NCBI GenBank assembly: GCA_958299035.1
Contig: CATQJL010000112.1
Span: 50,116,941 to 50,180,940, forward strand
From: Cylicocyclus nassatus
Taxonomy: Eukaryota > Nematoda > Chromadorea > Rhabditida > Strongylidae
Length of the DNA: 64,000 nucleotides
Reading direction: 5' to 3'
The notes under the pieces were generated by a model, which was not told where the DNA came from, did not search any database, and saw nothing but the letters and a program-made list of their open reading frames with translations. How positions within the stretch are numbered: position 1 is the first letter of the stretch; the number at the start of each line of letters is the position of its first letter. This document shows, in pieces, positions 12,922 to 24,059 of the stretch. Both the position numbers and the translations under genes were made by a program.

Positions 12922-13850
12922 AAATTTTCAAATGAGACTGCTTATATTCGATGATTCTCGGTATCTACATACATTTTAAGATATTGCCGAAAAATGTCAC
13001 GATTCATCAGTGAGAAGACCAACTAGGATCATCTTCGAAGAATCCCAGATTGCTTTTTATTCTCAATAAATTTGCTTGATCTACTGCTATTCAGATTCTT
13101 ATAGCTCAATTAGTATAAATAGCTTAATTGTGAGAGAAACTCGCCATTCCAGCTACTTAATCTTAATCAAGCTTATTCGCAAACCTTGTGTGGAGTGGAC
13201 GATCAATGAACAAGCGAAGAACAAGCTACTGTAAAACTGTTACCGTAACGAAAGCCCAGTAATAGTTACACGTATCATTTTTCGCGATAAGTGTTGAAAA
13301 TTCTTAGAACGATTGCTGGTTTGGTAAAAACAGAATCAGTGATACGCCGAAAGCCCGGATCAGCCAAGAAGTAATGCGTATTTGCTCTCTGTAATGTTGA
13401 AAGGTTATTTTAAATTGGAAAGACTCGAGAATTGGCTCTAAAAAAAGAATAAAAATTATCTTTACAGGCTCCCTCCCTCCACGGAATAAGCACGCACGTA
13501 GGTTTCTTTTAAGTGATCGCTTAAATGAAATGTCGACAAATGTTGTGGAGGTTGCCGGGGAGGAGAGGGAGGGAGACTAGGAGGGGAAGACGGTGGCGTT
13601 GCAAAAATGAGATCAATCAAAGAGGAGCTGAGCTAATCGCACTTTCTGCAAGTGGACCCCATGGGTAGTGAGGTGCATAAGCGTAAGCGTCATATATCCC
13701 AATCACAACGTCAGAATGTCCTTTTTTTACGGGCAAAATGAGAAATGTTCAATCTATCTAACAGAAAACTGATTCGAATAAACGTTGCAAAACTTGTAAG
13801 GGGAAAAATGACTTACAAATGTCCGTCGATGCGTTTGAATCTTCCTTAGT
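12922..13850. other. No recognisable gene
   Basis: Mixed AT-rich sequence with a GA-rich patch at about 13545-13600 (repeated GGGAGG). No reading frame, repeat pair or RNA structure I can support. Confidence 0.4.
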
Positions 13851-13977
13851 GCTTTTATGATGCTGCTGATATTATTGAGTACCAGTCGGGAATAGTATCA
13901 GAAAGAGTATGACGCCCATGAAGGGATTGGCTATAAACAGTTTGAATGTAAACGCCTGTACCGACCGATTTAAGACG

Positions 13978-15071
13978 TACAACTTTAGGAGGCTCGACTG
14001 TCTTTCCAATAATCACATAATATCCAGGCACGCGCATTCCAGATATAATGATTCCGTCATCGTCCAACTAAATCTTGCTCATTTATGCCGGATCTAACTT
14101 TGAGTTAACAGTTACCTTATCGTAAAGTGAGTGTTTTATTAATGAGCATATCTCTCGTTGGCTTTTTGATAAGCTCCTGTTACCACCGTCCAAGTTGGCT
14201 TCTTGGTCACAGTAAGAACGATAAATCACTTGAGCGATGGTTTTACAAATGGCGTCAGGGGATAACGTTGAACGAACCGATCTAAAAAGCCTCTGTCAAT
14301 GGCTGATTGATTAATGATAACGGAATCCTCTTGGTTGTGGCCACTATACGAAAGAATAGCGACGATAGCATTGATGCCGGAAGTTCATTGAATAGTCAAG
14401 CAAGCGTTCAAATACATTAAGAACACCTGCTTCGACGTTCTAACCTCACATATTCCATTGATCTAGTGGTAACCAGAGGTTTTTGCGGGTAAACAAGACA
14501 TGTGCAAGCGTGTCCATTCGAACATGGAAATTCGTAGTATAAACACCCATAGCTAGCTTACCCATAGCACCCTGAAAAGTAGTGGTTTAGTTGTGATAAT
14601 TTATAGGAGGAACAGGAAATCTGATGCCTGGTACTTACTTGGTACGTATTTCTCGGACTTTGATTATGATCCGGAAATGGGATGATTGAGGCGCAGACTC
14701 CAAGTATCATTGCTGGATGAATCTCGCAGTGGGTATATGTGTCACAGCAGGCGCCTGCTTTTAGATCTCCAGGGATCATGACCAACATGACCGTTTCTGA
14801 AATAGATTTTTCTTCTATATAATCGAGACAAAGACGCTAACACTTACCTTCTTCCATAGTGCCAATAAGCTCTACCACACCGCTTCCCATAAGGTCCGAC
14901 CAACTGTAATTACTGTCAGATTCACGCTCCTGGAAATACTTTTTTGTAAGAACCAGACATTTTAAAAAGAAATTAGGGACAAGAACCTTGAGCTTATCAA
15001 TGTGTCGTTTTTTCAATGCGAACTTCTGCTTTTCGACAATAAAAGGAGGTCGATATACGCGAGGAGTTTGG
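13978..15071 (-). pseudogene. RNA polymerase II second-largest subunit (RPB2) gene fragment
   Basis: Seven exon-like blocks on the minus strand read as the central part of RPB2, in the correct order. They are: 15071-14987 ([20 protein letters not shown]), 14929-14848 ([15 protein letters not shown]), 14796-14639 ([20 protein letters not shown] then [12 protein letters not shown]), 14571-14445 ([14 protein letters not shown]), about 14393-14278 ([13 protein letters not shown]), 14228-14116 (ending KHSLYDK) and 14067-13978 (LDDDGIIISGMRV to IIGKTV). They are split by short introns with GT/AG ends. Lesions: 1-nt loss after AHVLF, about 4 nt lost at the LPAG turn, 1 nt lost in the T-run after DRGF, and loss of homology after GKTV. 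The acidic pair normally read as GDDVIIGKTV is GYYVIIGKTV. The N-terminal third and the C-terminal clamp are absent. Introns are kept, so this is a DNA-level duplicate, not a retrocopy. Confidence 0.85.
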
Positions 15072-15099
15072 AAGAGTTTGAACAATTTTTGAACAACAT

Positions 15100-16160
15100 A
15101 GAAAAAGAGTGCTTTTTGATCACTCTAGCAACTCATTAACGTATTTTTATCAGTGATTGTTTTTACTGTCGAGAGCGGTGAAGAGTTAACTGGTGGGTGG
15201 GCCCCGCTTGCTCTTGCCTTACTCTAGACTCTAAAAAGTTCATCAATTTTCCCTCACAGAGTGTTGTGGCTCATAGAACAATCATTAACAGCAATAGGAT
15301 TTGGCATCAAAATTTTGTATGCATTATGATTGTCACACGAAACTAAATTTGTGCATATGTTGGCCTTTTTCGGTGACGGAGCAACTCGGCTGATTTCACC
15401 AACAAGCTGTGAAGAATTTCTAAAAACTTATTTTCTACGCTAGATTGCGGCCATCTTCAGCGAAAATTCTATTGAGATTTGACGTTCATCAGATAGGGGA
15501 CATTTCTTGATGACACTGACATACCGCACTAGACGCGAAAATACCTCAAAACGGGTGCTTCGAACACAAATAAACAAAAAAAACGGACAAAACTTACGTA
15601 GCAACGTAGTATATGACCTCCAATAACAGTGTCACACATACTTCCTACTTGCATTGCCTTCCACTGCATTTCCTTTATCGCACTCTCACACAACACTGAG
15701 CGATAAGAATGGTAGAGGTAACTTAGATGTAGACTTACATTTAACTTCCCTTCCTTTGTTAGCAGAATGGCTCACCTCAAAACTCTGTACTCTGTCGTTT
15801 TTGGACTGACAAATGCTTTGCGAATTGCGGGGCCAAGATCGTCACCTCGGAAATAGGGCCGCAGAATAGAAGAAGAAGAGCTCAGAGAAAGCACCTTAGT
15901 TATTCTTTCGAACCTAAGAGATAAAATCTACTAGATGATCCCACAGCAAAATCCGAGAAGATGAACGAAATTCAAATAACCACCTGACGTAACGTTCCAA
16001 AGGTATCCTGTACGCAGTAATGTTGTCTTTTGACGCCGTAGAAACGCTGCTTGACCATGGCTGGTAGTCGTTACTCGCACACAGGACTACAGCTCTGACG
16101 TTTGAAGGGAACCTCGGGCAAGAATTGTTTTGCACGCCATGATATGTATATGATCTCTGC
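15100..16160 (-). other. Unidentified exon-like frame (15914-16135) in otherwise empty sequence
   Basis: A minus-strand frame of about 73 codons (15914-16135) continues from an acceptor-like site near 16155 (reading YHGVQNNSCPRFPSNVRAVV). It would follow an upstream piece at 16205-16330. Composition is protein-like but I recognise no family and it is not part of RPB2. The rest of the stretch up to the RPB2 block shows nothing. Confidence 0.3.
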
Positions 16161-16204
16161 GAAAATAATCAAATCAAATCATGAAAGTCATACACAGAGA
16201 ATGC

Positions 16205-16330
16205 TACAACTTACCGGCAGGGTCTACACGGCAGGCATCAGCAACTGATTTGGTAGTCAGGCTGGGAGCGAAAATGTGCGGAGAGAAATCAGCCTTCGCG
16301 GAAGGAGGTCCATAGTGGAAGAACCAGTGC
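16205..16330 (-). other. Possible exon, unidentified
   Basis: On the minus strand this reads HWFFHYGPPSAKADFSPHIF and on to ...VADACRVDPAG, ending at a GTAAGT donor (about 16216). An acceptor near 16155 would join it to the frame at 15914-16135. Consistent exon/intron ends are the only evidence; the product is unknown. Confidence 0.3.
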
Positions 16331-16474
16331 CTAAAACATGTTCATTGAAAGGATGATCATGCCGAGATCGGGTTGAAATTGGCATGGGTCAAAAAATGAA
16401 AAATTCTATGGAGTCAAGCCATAAATTACTCGGTTGTCCCGTTTTACCCATGAAGAGCAGTAACAGAGGTAGCA

Positions 16475-16630
16475 GCGATGCCGTGTACCAGTGTTACTAG
16501 AGTTACTGATGTTGTAGAACTGTTACCAGGTTACCTGGTACCGGTAACACTGGTAACAACAGTAACACTGGTAACATAAGACTGGTACCACTGGTAACAA
16601 GGGTAACAGGATAACACTTATAACACAGCA
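16475..16630. repeat. Degenerate GGTAAC-type simple repeat
   Basis: A low-complexity array of short units (GGTAACACT, GGTAACAAC, AGTAACACT, GGTACC) alternates with short inversions (ACCAGGTTACCTGGTACC). It creates a spurious minus-strand frame rich in Val, Thr, Leu and Pro. Confidence 0.75.
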
Positions 16631-16906
16631 TTAGTAAAGTATGGCCAAATCTAATTTTGAATGGAAGAAAGAATGCATTGGGTGCGACAGTGATTAACAA
16701 TAATTTCATTTTCAGATTGTGTCCGCGATCTTTTTCGATTGTATGTGTGATCAATTCGTAAATTTAGAAAACGATAACAAATTGATTAAACTACACAACA
16801 GGTACCTCTTCACAATTTCTGCGAGGCGACTATCTGGACGGAAGTTGCTAGGATATCGAATGGCAGTCGCGAAGTCCAGTTACTATCGTGTAACGTTTGA
16901 ATCTGC

Positions 16907-17200
16907 CTAGAGATAATCTACGTATGGGAATATAGACTTCACAGCGTACTTAGCAAAAGAGCTCTGGATAACGACGCTAAACTCTGCCAGAAAGCGGCAG
17001 TCAACCACAGGTTTTGATAAATTTTCGTCGTTTCTCTTCATTGTGAGTAACCGGCTGCCATATATGCGGTCGATTGTTCCTTCAGAAAAAAAATCAGAAA
17101 TGAGTTTGCATAGAGAGGACTTACTCATTAGGAAAATCCTGTCCACGAAATTCTAAGAGACTAACGAAATCCGGAGCATCAACCATTTCACCACGTTCCT
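16907..17200 (-). other. Two exon-like segments, unidentified
   Basis: On the minus strand a segment reading GEMVDAPDFVSLLEFRGQDF ends at a GTAAGT donor (about 17128). After a TTTTTTCTGAAG acceptor (about 17085) a second segment reads TIDRIYGSRLLTMKRNDENL and on to ...FPYVDYL, ending in TAG at 16907. Splice ends and amino-acid composition look genuine. I do not recognise the protein. Distance and content argue against it belonging to the RPB2 fragment downstream. Confidence 0.35.
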
Positions 17201-19395
17201 CTTTCTGCTTGTTTAAGACTGATATCTAGAAGTTTTAATCAAGTCGTTTTCAGTTTCAATTTTCAAGTTTCAATCAATCAACTCGCCACCAAACTGATTT
17301 CAGTTCGTGATGAACAAGTTCCTTTTGAAACAAACATCACACAAAACAAAAGTTGAACAGAGAAATTCTGGGTGACAGATAGATTCGATATCCAAAACCA
17401 TATAAAATTATCTTTGAAACGATTTGTGAGACTCACAATTTCATGATTTCTTCGGCTTTCATGACCTCCGTTCTGGCCGAATTGTGAGACGTCTTCTAGC
17501 CGAATTATGAGACGAGAAGAAGAAGAAGACTTCTGTAAATATAAGGTTTTCAAAGAAAACGAAAAGAAAACAACCCTGTAAACAATACAGTAGATGAAAA
17601 TATCTTTTGTTCACTGAAAAACCAATGTGGGATGAAAAAGGCGTCAACAAAAGTATAGTTAAGGTTCATGAAAGAAAACGCAAAAAAAAACGATGCTTTT
17701 ATCGGTCATATCGTCGATATGGTTTTGAAGACCAAGAAAGTAGGTCTTGACAAATCGAAGTTTGGTCTGAGACTCTTTAAAAAAAGTAAAGTCAAAGAAA
17801 CAATTTGCAATGTAAGTAGAATCAAGGATGTCCACAAACGACAACATTCGAGCGCTAGGTAGTTGACATATTGCAACACAATTTCAAATTCGTTTACGAA
17901 AAGCGCGCGCAGCCGGAAAACTCGTCCGTTTGTCCTGACGAAAACGTGCGCGGCGGGGCGGCGATCGTGCGCGGTGTGAGTCATGACGCGTGGCCCGCTG
18001 TGAACCCTATTTGGGGCTATATCGAAGCGGTGCCTTGGTGGTTTTGGAAGCGGAATTGAACTCATAGTAATACTCTCAACCTAGTCCACATTCATGTAAA
18101 GAAATGGAAATTATGTGAAGGGAAGCAGGGAGCCACCCCAGGTTGCTCCCAGGTGGCGCGGGAGCCACCTAATTTCGAAAAACACTTACCATTTTTTAAA
18201 TTCACATAAGTTTCTCATAATTTTTCATACTTTTTTTGTGTTCCTTGTCACCCAATCACAGACCGAATTTGGTGCCATATCGTTATCTGTTCGCTGCAAG
18301 CGAGCCCAATTTGTTATTTTCAACATATGAAAACTTCGTTTTAAGTTCCCGCGCACTAGCGACTTGTTCTGTGGAGCACAAAATCGTGGGCTTTACTAGA
18401 GTTTAAGTCAGTGAAGCACGTTAAAAGCGAGGAAAAGCTGAAGGGATAATATCCAAGACATATGTTTACCTACGATAGCCTTCGTTATCTGTTTGTGTAC
18501 TTGTTCGCTTGTTTATTATTTCAACTTTCCGAGGCCAACAGACATCCGTAAAGTGAAGCAAAGCCTAGACTCTTCGAAGCGCATCTTGGATTCTATGACT
18601 TCTTCACTAAAGTTTGATATTAGTTTTCTGCGATGTCATTGTCCTCAGCATATTGAGACTTGAAATGAATTTTCAAATTCGAAAACGAATAGAGTTTGAC
18701 GTTTTAGCAGTGGGAAGTATTACATTTACACTTCTTTGCAGTGGATCCAAGTTACAGCAAAACTACTTTTCAAAACCCTTGCGGCGTTATCAACAAATTC
18801 AGTGAACAAAAATTGTAACTGTCCTTCGAAGGGCGAGTTTACAAGACTGAGTAAAAATTGCGCAACTGACTTTTTGCTACTAGTGATAATTTGTTAGAGT
18901 TTTTGAACAAACAAATTAACTCCGAGAAATTTTTTCATGGTGCAGATCAAGCCAAGCCCCTCATACGAAATATTTCTCGGACCGCCGCTGATCAATACAG
19001 ATTAGAAGGCGACTCGACCGTGAATTTGAGCGGCAAGCTTCGACAAGAAGTGTTTTTAAAATGAACTAGTTTTCAAAACTAATTTGAACAGATTTGAAAG
19101 ATGCATGAAATTTTCCTTACTATGTTAGATCTTCTGGATTTTCTCCGCAAAGATTGGTAAACATGACGGAAAAACTAGTAAGATTTGTTTTCTACATAGA
19201 CTGTTTAGAAACACTTCTGATATTCTTCTTTATTTACTCTGTGAATTACTCAACAGGGCAAATATTTCCAAAGTATTGTTTTTGTTTCAACCTTTGACTG
19301 AAAATAAAATTACGTAAAGTTACTGGCGCACAAACTGACTTTTTTTTTCATGCCAGACTCTGTGAAACATTACAGCAAAACATTTTCGTACGCAC
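17201..19395. other. No recognisable gene; scattered repeat fragments
   Basis: AT-rich sequence. The supportable items are the 29-bp motif at 17966-17994 shared with the element at 1885-2159, and a small GC-rich patch with GGGAGCCACC/GGTGGC repeats at about 18120-18175. Reading frames here are short and without family resemblance. Confidence 0.4.
17966..17994. repeat. 29-bp perfect inverted copy of 2042-2070
   Basis: CGTGCGCGGTGTGAGTCATG and the following nine bases are the exact reverse complement of a stretch inside the MITE-like element at 1885-2159. It contains the palindromic core TGAGTCA (an AP-1-type site in known biology). Exact identity over 29 bp, 16 kb away, points to a dispersed repeat family. 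Confidence 0.7.
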
Positions 19396-19439
19396 TCTAG
19401 TGCATGATACGTACGCATTTAGTAAACTACAAAGAAATT

Positions 19440-19525
19440 CCCGGGTTTCCGCCTCTGGTCCCGAAACGACATCCCCTTTGCTTTTTCGGGCCAAAAAGGA
19501 TATCCAGCTTGTTAAAGCGCCACCC
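19440..19525 (+). repeat. Dispersed repeat shared with 29330-29402
   Basis: CATCCCCTTTGCTTTTTCGG followed by ...GGATATCCAGCTTG has a clear direct-repeat counterpart at 29330-29402 (ATATCCCCTTTGCTTTCCGC ... GATATCCAGCTTG). The flanks differ, so this is a short shared module of an unclassified interspersed repeat. Confidence 0.6.
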
Positions 19526-19901
19526 CCGCCGGACCCTGTACGGAGTCACTCCTGCTATCGATCTCTCTTTTGCTTGAGTTCCACTTGCAAGACAGCTTAC
19601 AGTTCTGCTAACACTGTCTGTTGTACTCCTACACGAATAGCCTAATTAGCCTCAAAAAAATTCATATTCCATTCACGCACAACAACTTCTAGCCGAACTA
19701 TGTATAGAAAACACAATTTTCGGGGAAGTTTGCGGCTATTCATTGTTTATCGAAAAAACTAAGCATTCCATGGATTACGGCCTCAAAGAGGGAGGGGATA
19801 AATTTGGGAAGACAATCTTTGTGCACGCATCTCAAGAAATCAGAAATCTGTCTTTGAAAGTAAAGTGGTCAAAAATTGCATTGTTTTTAGCGAAGAACAT
19901 A

Positions 19902-20642
19902 CAGTCGAGTAGATTTCCTGCTTAATATAGTGTCCCTGCAGACGCGACAACGCTGGGGCGTCAATAATTGCCTGACGAGTTCCTTAGCTAGTGTTTTCCA
20001 GTATTTCCTTTGCTTATTCTATGCTTTTTAGGTGATTCGCTGCTGATAAAGAAGAAAAGGGTAAGTTAGAGAGTAGTTTTTGTTTTCTGAGAACTTCTAT
20101 CATCGCATATTCACAGATATCCACGTGGAAGCAGTTCGCGTCAGCTTCTTGTCTATTTTTTGTCACCTCATGTCTCTTTCTTCTTGTGAGGTATTTCGAA
20201 CGTTAGTGGGTTTTTACGAGTCACTTATTGTCTTTATCACATGAAGTACTTGATTAAAATGCTATTTCTTATGGATGAAAGCCGAAGTTGCTGCAAGACA
20301 AGCCAATTAGCGTTCAAAGAAACGCCTCACAAGAAGGAGGAGGTTTGAAAGAAGAAGTGACAGAAGAAAAGGAAATGACAAAAAAAATGAGACAAAAAGC
20401 TGACGCCAGCTGCTTCTACGTGGATATCTATAAATATGCGATGATAGAAATTCTCAGAAAACAAGAACTACTCACTAACTTACCCTTTTCTTTTTTATCA
20501 GCAGCGAATCACCTAAAAAGCATAGAATAAGCAAAGAAAACACTGGAAAACACTAGCTAAGGAACTCGTCAGGCAATTATTGACGCCCCAGCGTTGTCGC
20601 GTCTGCAGGGACACTATATTAAGCAGGAAATCTACTCGACTG
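19902..20642. mobile_element. TA-flanked foldback element inserted in the tandem array
   Basis: CAGTCGAGTAGATTTCCTGC at 19902 is the exact inverse of the right end at 20642, flanked by TA on both sides. Arms of about 295-310 bp pair with a loop of about 135 bp. Removing the element and one TA restores the array sequence (AGCGAAGAACATA joined to GCATTCCGTCAATT). That directly shows insertion into a pre-existing monomer. No transposase. Confidence 0.88.
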
Positions 20643-21559
20643 TAGCATTCCGTCAATTCTGGCCTCAAGGGGGGGGGGGTAAAATTTGAACTTCGCAAAG
20701 TAAAGCCTTATGTGGAGAGACTTACCACCCTTTTTTGCACAAACTTCAACAAAATCATCGAAAGTTATTTTCTCAAAACTTTGCTGTACAATTTGTTTTA
20801 GTGAAAACTGAGCATTCCACAATTTTGGGGGGGTTGAGTGGTAGAGTGCTTAAAAATCTGCTTTTTTCAGCGAGTAAATCAGCACTGCACCTTGGTCTCG
20901 AAGGGCGAGGGGGTTAGAGTTGGGGATAAACAGCCTGCGCCAAAATTTCAAAATCTGGCTTTGAAGATGAGTGCTTAAAAATCCACTTTTTTAGCGAATA
21001 ACACAGCATTTCACCAATTTTGGTCTCGAAGGACGAGGGGGTTAGACTTGGGGATAGACAGCGTGCGCCAAAACTTCATAATCTGACGTTGAAGGTAGAG
21101 TGCTCAAAAATCTACTTTTTTAAGCGAATAATTAAGCACTCCATCAGTTCTCTCGGAGGGGGAGGAGGAGATTATTTTGGGGGGGGAGTAACATTAATTA
21201 GCCTGCCACACATCTCAACAAAATAATCACAAATTTGTTTTTGAAGGCAAAGTGCTAATCCCATTTTCATTTCATTCTCAGTAGAAATCCCATTTTTTAG
21301 CGTTTTTTGAAAAGGGTAACTTTCGAAGTTTTTGTAGTAGAGTCTTATTCGGAGGCTCATCACCCTTTGCACAAATTCGAAGAATATCATTTTTCTCATG
21401 CAAGTCTGCTGAAAAATATGCTTTAACGACTGATTAATTCAGTTTTGGTTTCGGAAAGGTATGGGGAGATTGGGGAGATTCGGGAAGACTAATCACCCTA
21501 TCTCCCACATTGCAATAAAATTCGTTCTAAACTTGCCTTTGAAGGTAAGCTGCAATTTT

Positions 21560-22506
21560 TTTAGCGAAGAAATTTGTATTCCATCTTTGGTTTTGAAGTG
21601 GAGGGGGTATATCTGGGGGATCAATCAGCCCGCCACACATCACAACAAAATTCATCAAAAATTTGCCTTTGGCTTTTCACCAGTTTCGATATCGAAAGAG
21701 GACGGGTAGATTTGGGAGGATCAATCAGCCTGCTCCAGAAATCATCAAAATCTGGCTTAGAGGTAAAAAATCTGATTTTTTGCGAATAAAACAGTGTTCG
21801 GACTATTTTTGTCTCGGTCGGAGGAGTAGATTTGGGGGAATCAAACAGGCTGCTTCAAATATCATCAAAGATCTGGCTTCAAAAATGGAGTGCTCAAGAA
21901 TCTGATTTTTTAGCGAACAACCCAGCATTCCGCCAATTTTGGTCGCTGAGGGGGAGAAGTAGATTTGGGGGATCAATCAGCCTTCGCCAAAATTCATCAA
22001 ACTGGCTTTGGATGTAAATGCTCAAAAGTGATTTTTTTAGCGAAGAAGTTTGTATTCCATCTTTGGTTTTGAAGTGGAGGGGGTATATCTGGGGGATCAA
22101 TCAGCCCGCCACACATCACAACAAAATTCATCAAAAATTTGCCTTTGGCTTTTCACCAGTTTCGATATCGAAAGAGGACGGGTAGATTTGGGAGGATCAA
22201 TCAGCCTGCTCCAGAAATCATCAAAATCTGGCTTAGAGGTAAAAAATCTGATTTTTTGCGAATAAAACAGTGTTCCGACTATTTTTGTCTTGGTCGGAGG
22301 AGTAGATTTGGGGGAATCAAACAGGCTGCTTCAAATATCATCAAAGATCTGGCTTCAAAAATGGAGTGCTCAAGAATCTGATTTTTTAGCGAAGAACCCA
22401 GCATTCCGCCAATTTTAGCCGCTGAGGGGGAGAAGTAGATTTGGGGGATCAATCAGCCTGCGCCAAGATTCATCAAACTGGCTTTGAATGTAAATGCTCA
22501 AAAGTG
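21560..22506. repeat. 476-bp tandem duplication inside the array
   Basis: The block starting GTATTCCATCTTTGGTTTTG (21579) recurs 476 bp further on (22055) with nearly identical sequence, so identical 71- and 80-codon frames appear twice. 476 is four times the ~119-bp basic period: a higher-order unit duplicated recently compared with the surrounding monomers. Confidence 0.8.
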
Positions 22507-23317
22507 ATTTTTTTAGCGAACTACCCAGCACCCCACCAGTTGGTCGCAGAGCCTATTGTCCACATCTCTTGCGCAAATTTCAGGAAAACTATGAAAAAAT
22601 TATCTTTCGGGCAAATGATTAACTGGACTCATCGGCCTGCCCTGCTTGCATCTGAACAACATCTGAACAACAACATCTGGATCTGAACAACAATTTCATT
22701 ACAAGTCTGTCCTGGAGGGTTACAGCGCTGAAAAATCTGTTTTTTTTAGTGAAGGAGTGAGAATAATATCAACTTTGTTTTTTGAAGAATTAAAAATTTG
22801 ACACCTACAAAGTGGAGTCCCATTTTGGAAAACTTCCTCACAAATTTCAGAAAATGATGGAAACACATTCTTTCGAAAAAGCTCGCGGAAAAATCTGATT
22901 TCTATAGAGAAAATTGAGCGTTCAGTCGATTTTGGTCTCAAAAAGAGGGGAGGTGGGAGGGGGTAAAATTTGACGTTCGCGAGGTAAAGCCTTATTTAAG
23001 AAGTTCAGGGTGAAATTTGACGTTTGCAAGGTGAAGCCTTATTTGAAAAGCCTTTCCGCACTTTTTCCAAGAATTCGTAAATAACTTGCTTTTGAGAGCA
23101 AGTGTGCAAATTCATTTTCTAATCGTAAAAGTAGCGTTCAAGCAGGGTTTGAAGGAAGAAAAGTTCGAAGCACTGCGAACACTTTCTTAGCGACTTTCCA
23201 GAGCAGACTGTGGAATATCTGTTTTGTAGCAAGACCCATCTCTCAGGATATTTCATTTCAGCTTGTGATCATCTCTAGGATTTGCTGCGCAAGGACTTGT
23301 TGATTTTTAGTAGTGAA

Positions 23318-24058
23318 CTAGCTGGCTTACCCTGCTTCGCCCGGCCCTGTCACACTATGATAAAGATCACATTTCTATCCCTGTACAACAGTGGCGGTCC
23401 CAGGATTTCCGTCCGGGGGGGGGCGGAAAAAAATTTTTTTTAAATGAAGGTGCGTGGCGTTAGCCACGCACTCATTTAAAAAAAAATTTGAAATTTTTTT
23501 GGGCCCAAGACCCCTAGAATCTAGGAAAAGGGGACGCCCCCGAAAAATTTCTTCTACAAGGCTAATTATTTGAATTTTTAAAAAATTTTAAAATTATTTT
23601 AATTATTGACAAAAATAAACAAGTCATTTGCACATTTTTTAACCCATGTAGGTAAGTTTTGAAAATTTCGCGACCCATTTCCGGGGGGGGGGGCGTGCCC
23701 CCCCTCCTCAATCCGCCACTGCTGAACAACCATTCCATTTGCCCACTTCTAAATGCCAATTCCCTATTCCACTGTGTTAGTAATCAGCATGCTCGACTAA
23801 CCTCTGTGCCAACTTCTAGCCCCTTAGATCAAAATTTACAAAAGATAAAATTGATAGCGATCGAGTACGGAAAGTAAGTAGCCTATGACACCGCCCCACC
23901 CCGATGTGTATGGTGCCAAGCTTGGTCCGGATAAACAGACATTTAGCTATGTATATAATTAGGATTAGCGTAGGTTTTTGTTGCCATAAACATGCGTTTC
24001 TCAAAGTATCTGCCTTCACCCACTTGTAGTATAATATCCTTACTATAATATACACTCG
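23318..24058 (-). mobile_element. Non-autonomous Helitron (minus strand)
   Basis: On the minus strand the left edge reads as a Helitron 3' end: a GC-rich hairpin (GGGCGAAGCAGGG region) and then GCCAGCTAG followed by host T. The CTAG occupies 23318-23321. The 5' end on the right is less sure; TCGAGTGTATATTATAG, starting about 24058 on the minus strand, would give the expected initial TC. The inside (AATCAGCATGCTCGACTA, TGTGCCAA..., GTGCCAAGCTTGGTCCGGAT) recurs at 36370-36730. A hAT-type MITE is nested within it. No coding. Confidence 0.55.
23389..23721. mobile_element. hAT-type MITE with 8-bp target duplication
   Basis: The element is bounded by CAGTGGCGG and CCGCCACTG inverted ends, the usual hAT terminal type. 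It is flanked by CTGTACAA (23381-23388) and CTGAACAA (23722-23729), an 8-bp duplication with one difference. Internally there is a hairpin (GGTGCGTGGCGTTAGCCACGCAC) and G-runs near both ends. It is non-coding, and the related sequence at 36371-36410 lacks it. Confidence 0.85.
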
Positions 24059-24059
24059 A

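Larger units (their letters stand above)
19690..23110. repeat. Degenerate tandem array, ~119-bp period
   Basis: Repeated modules run through the stretch: TTTTTAGCGAA(T/C)AA, CAGCATTCC(G/A)CCAATTTTGG, a G-run, GGGGGATCAATCAGCCTGC, and TCATCAAA(A)TCTGGCTT. Monomers are diverged at both edges and cleaner at 21500-22530, where four units are duplicated as a block. The array is split by the foldback element at 19902-20642. Short frames inside are by-products of the repeat. Confidence 0.75.
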
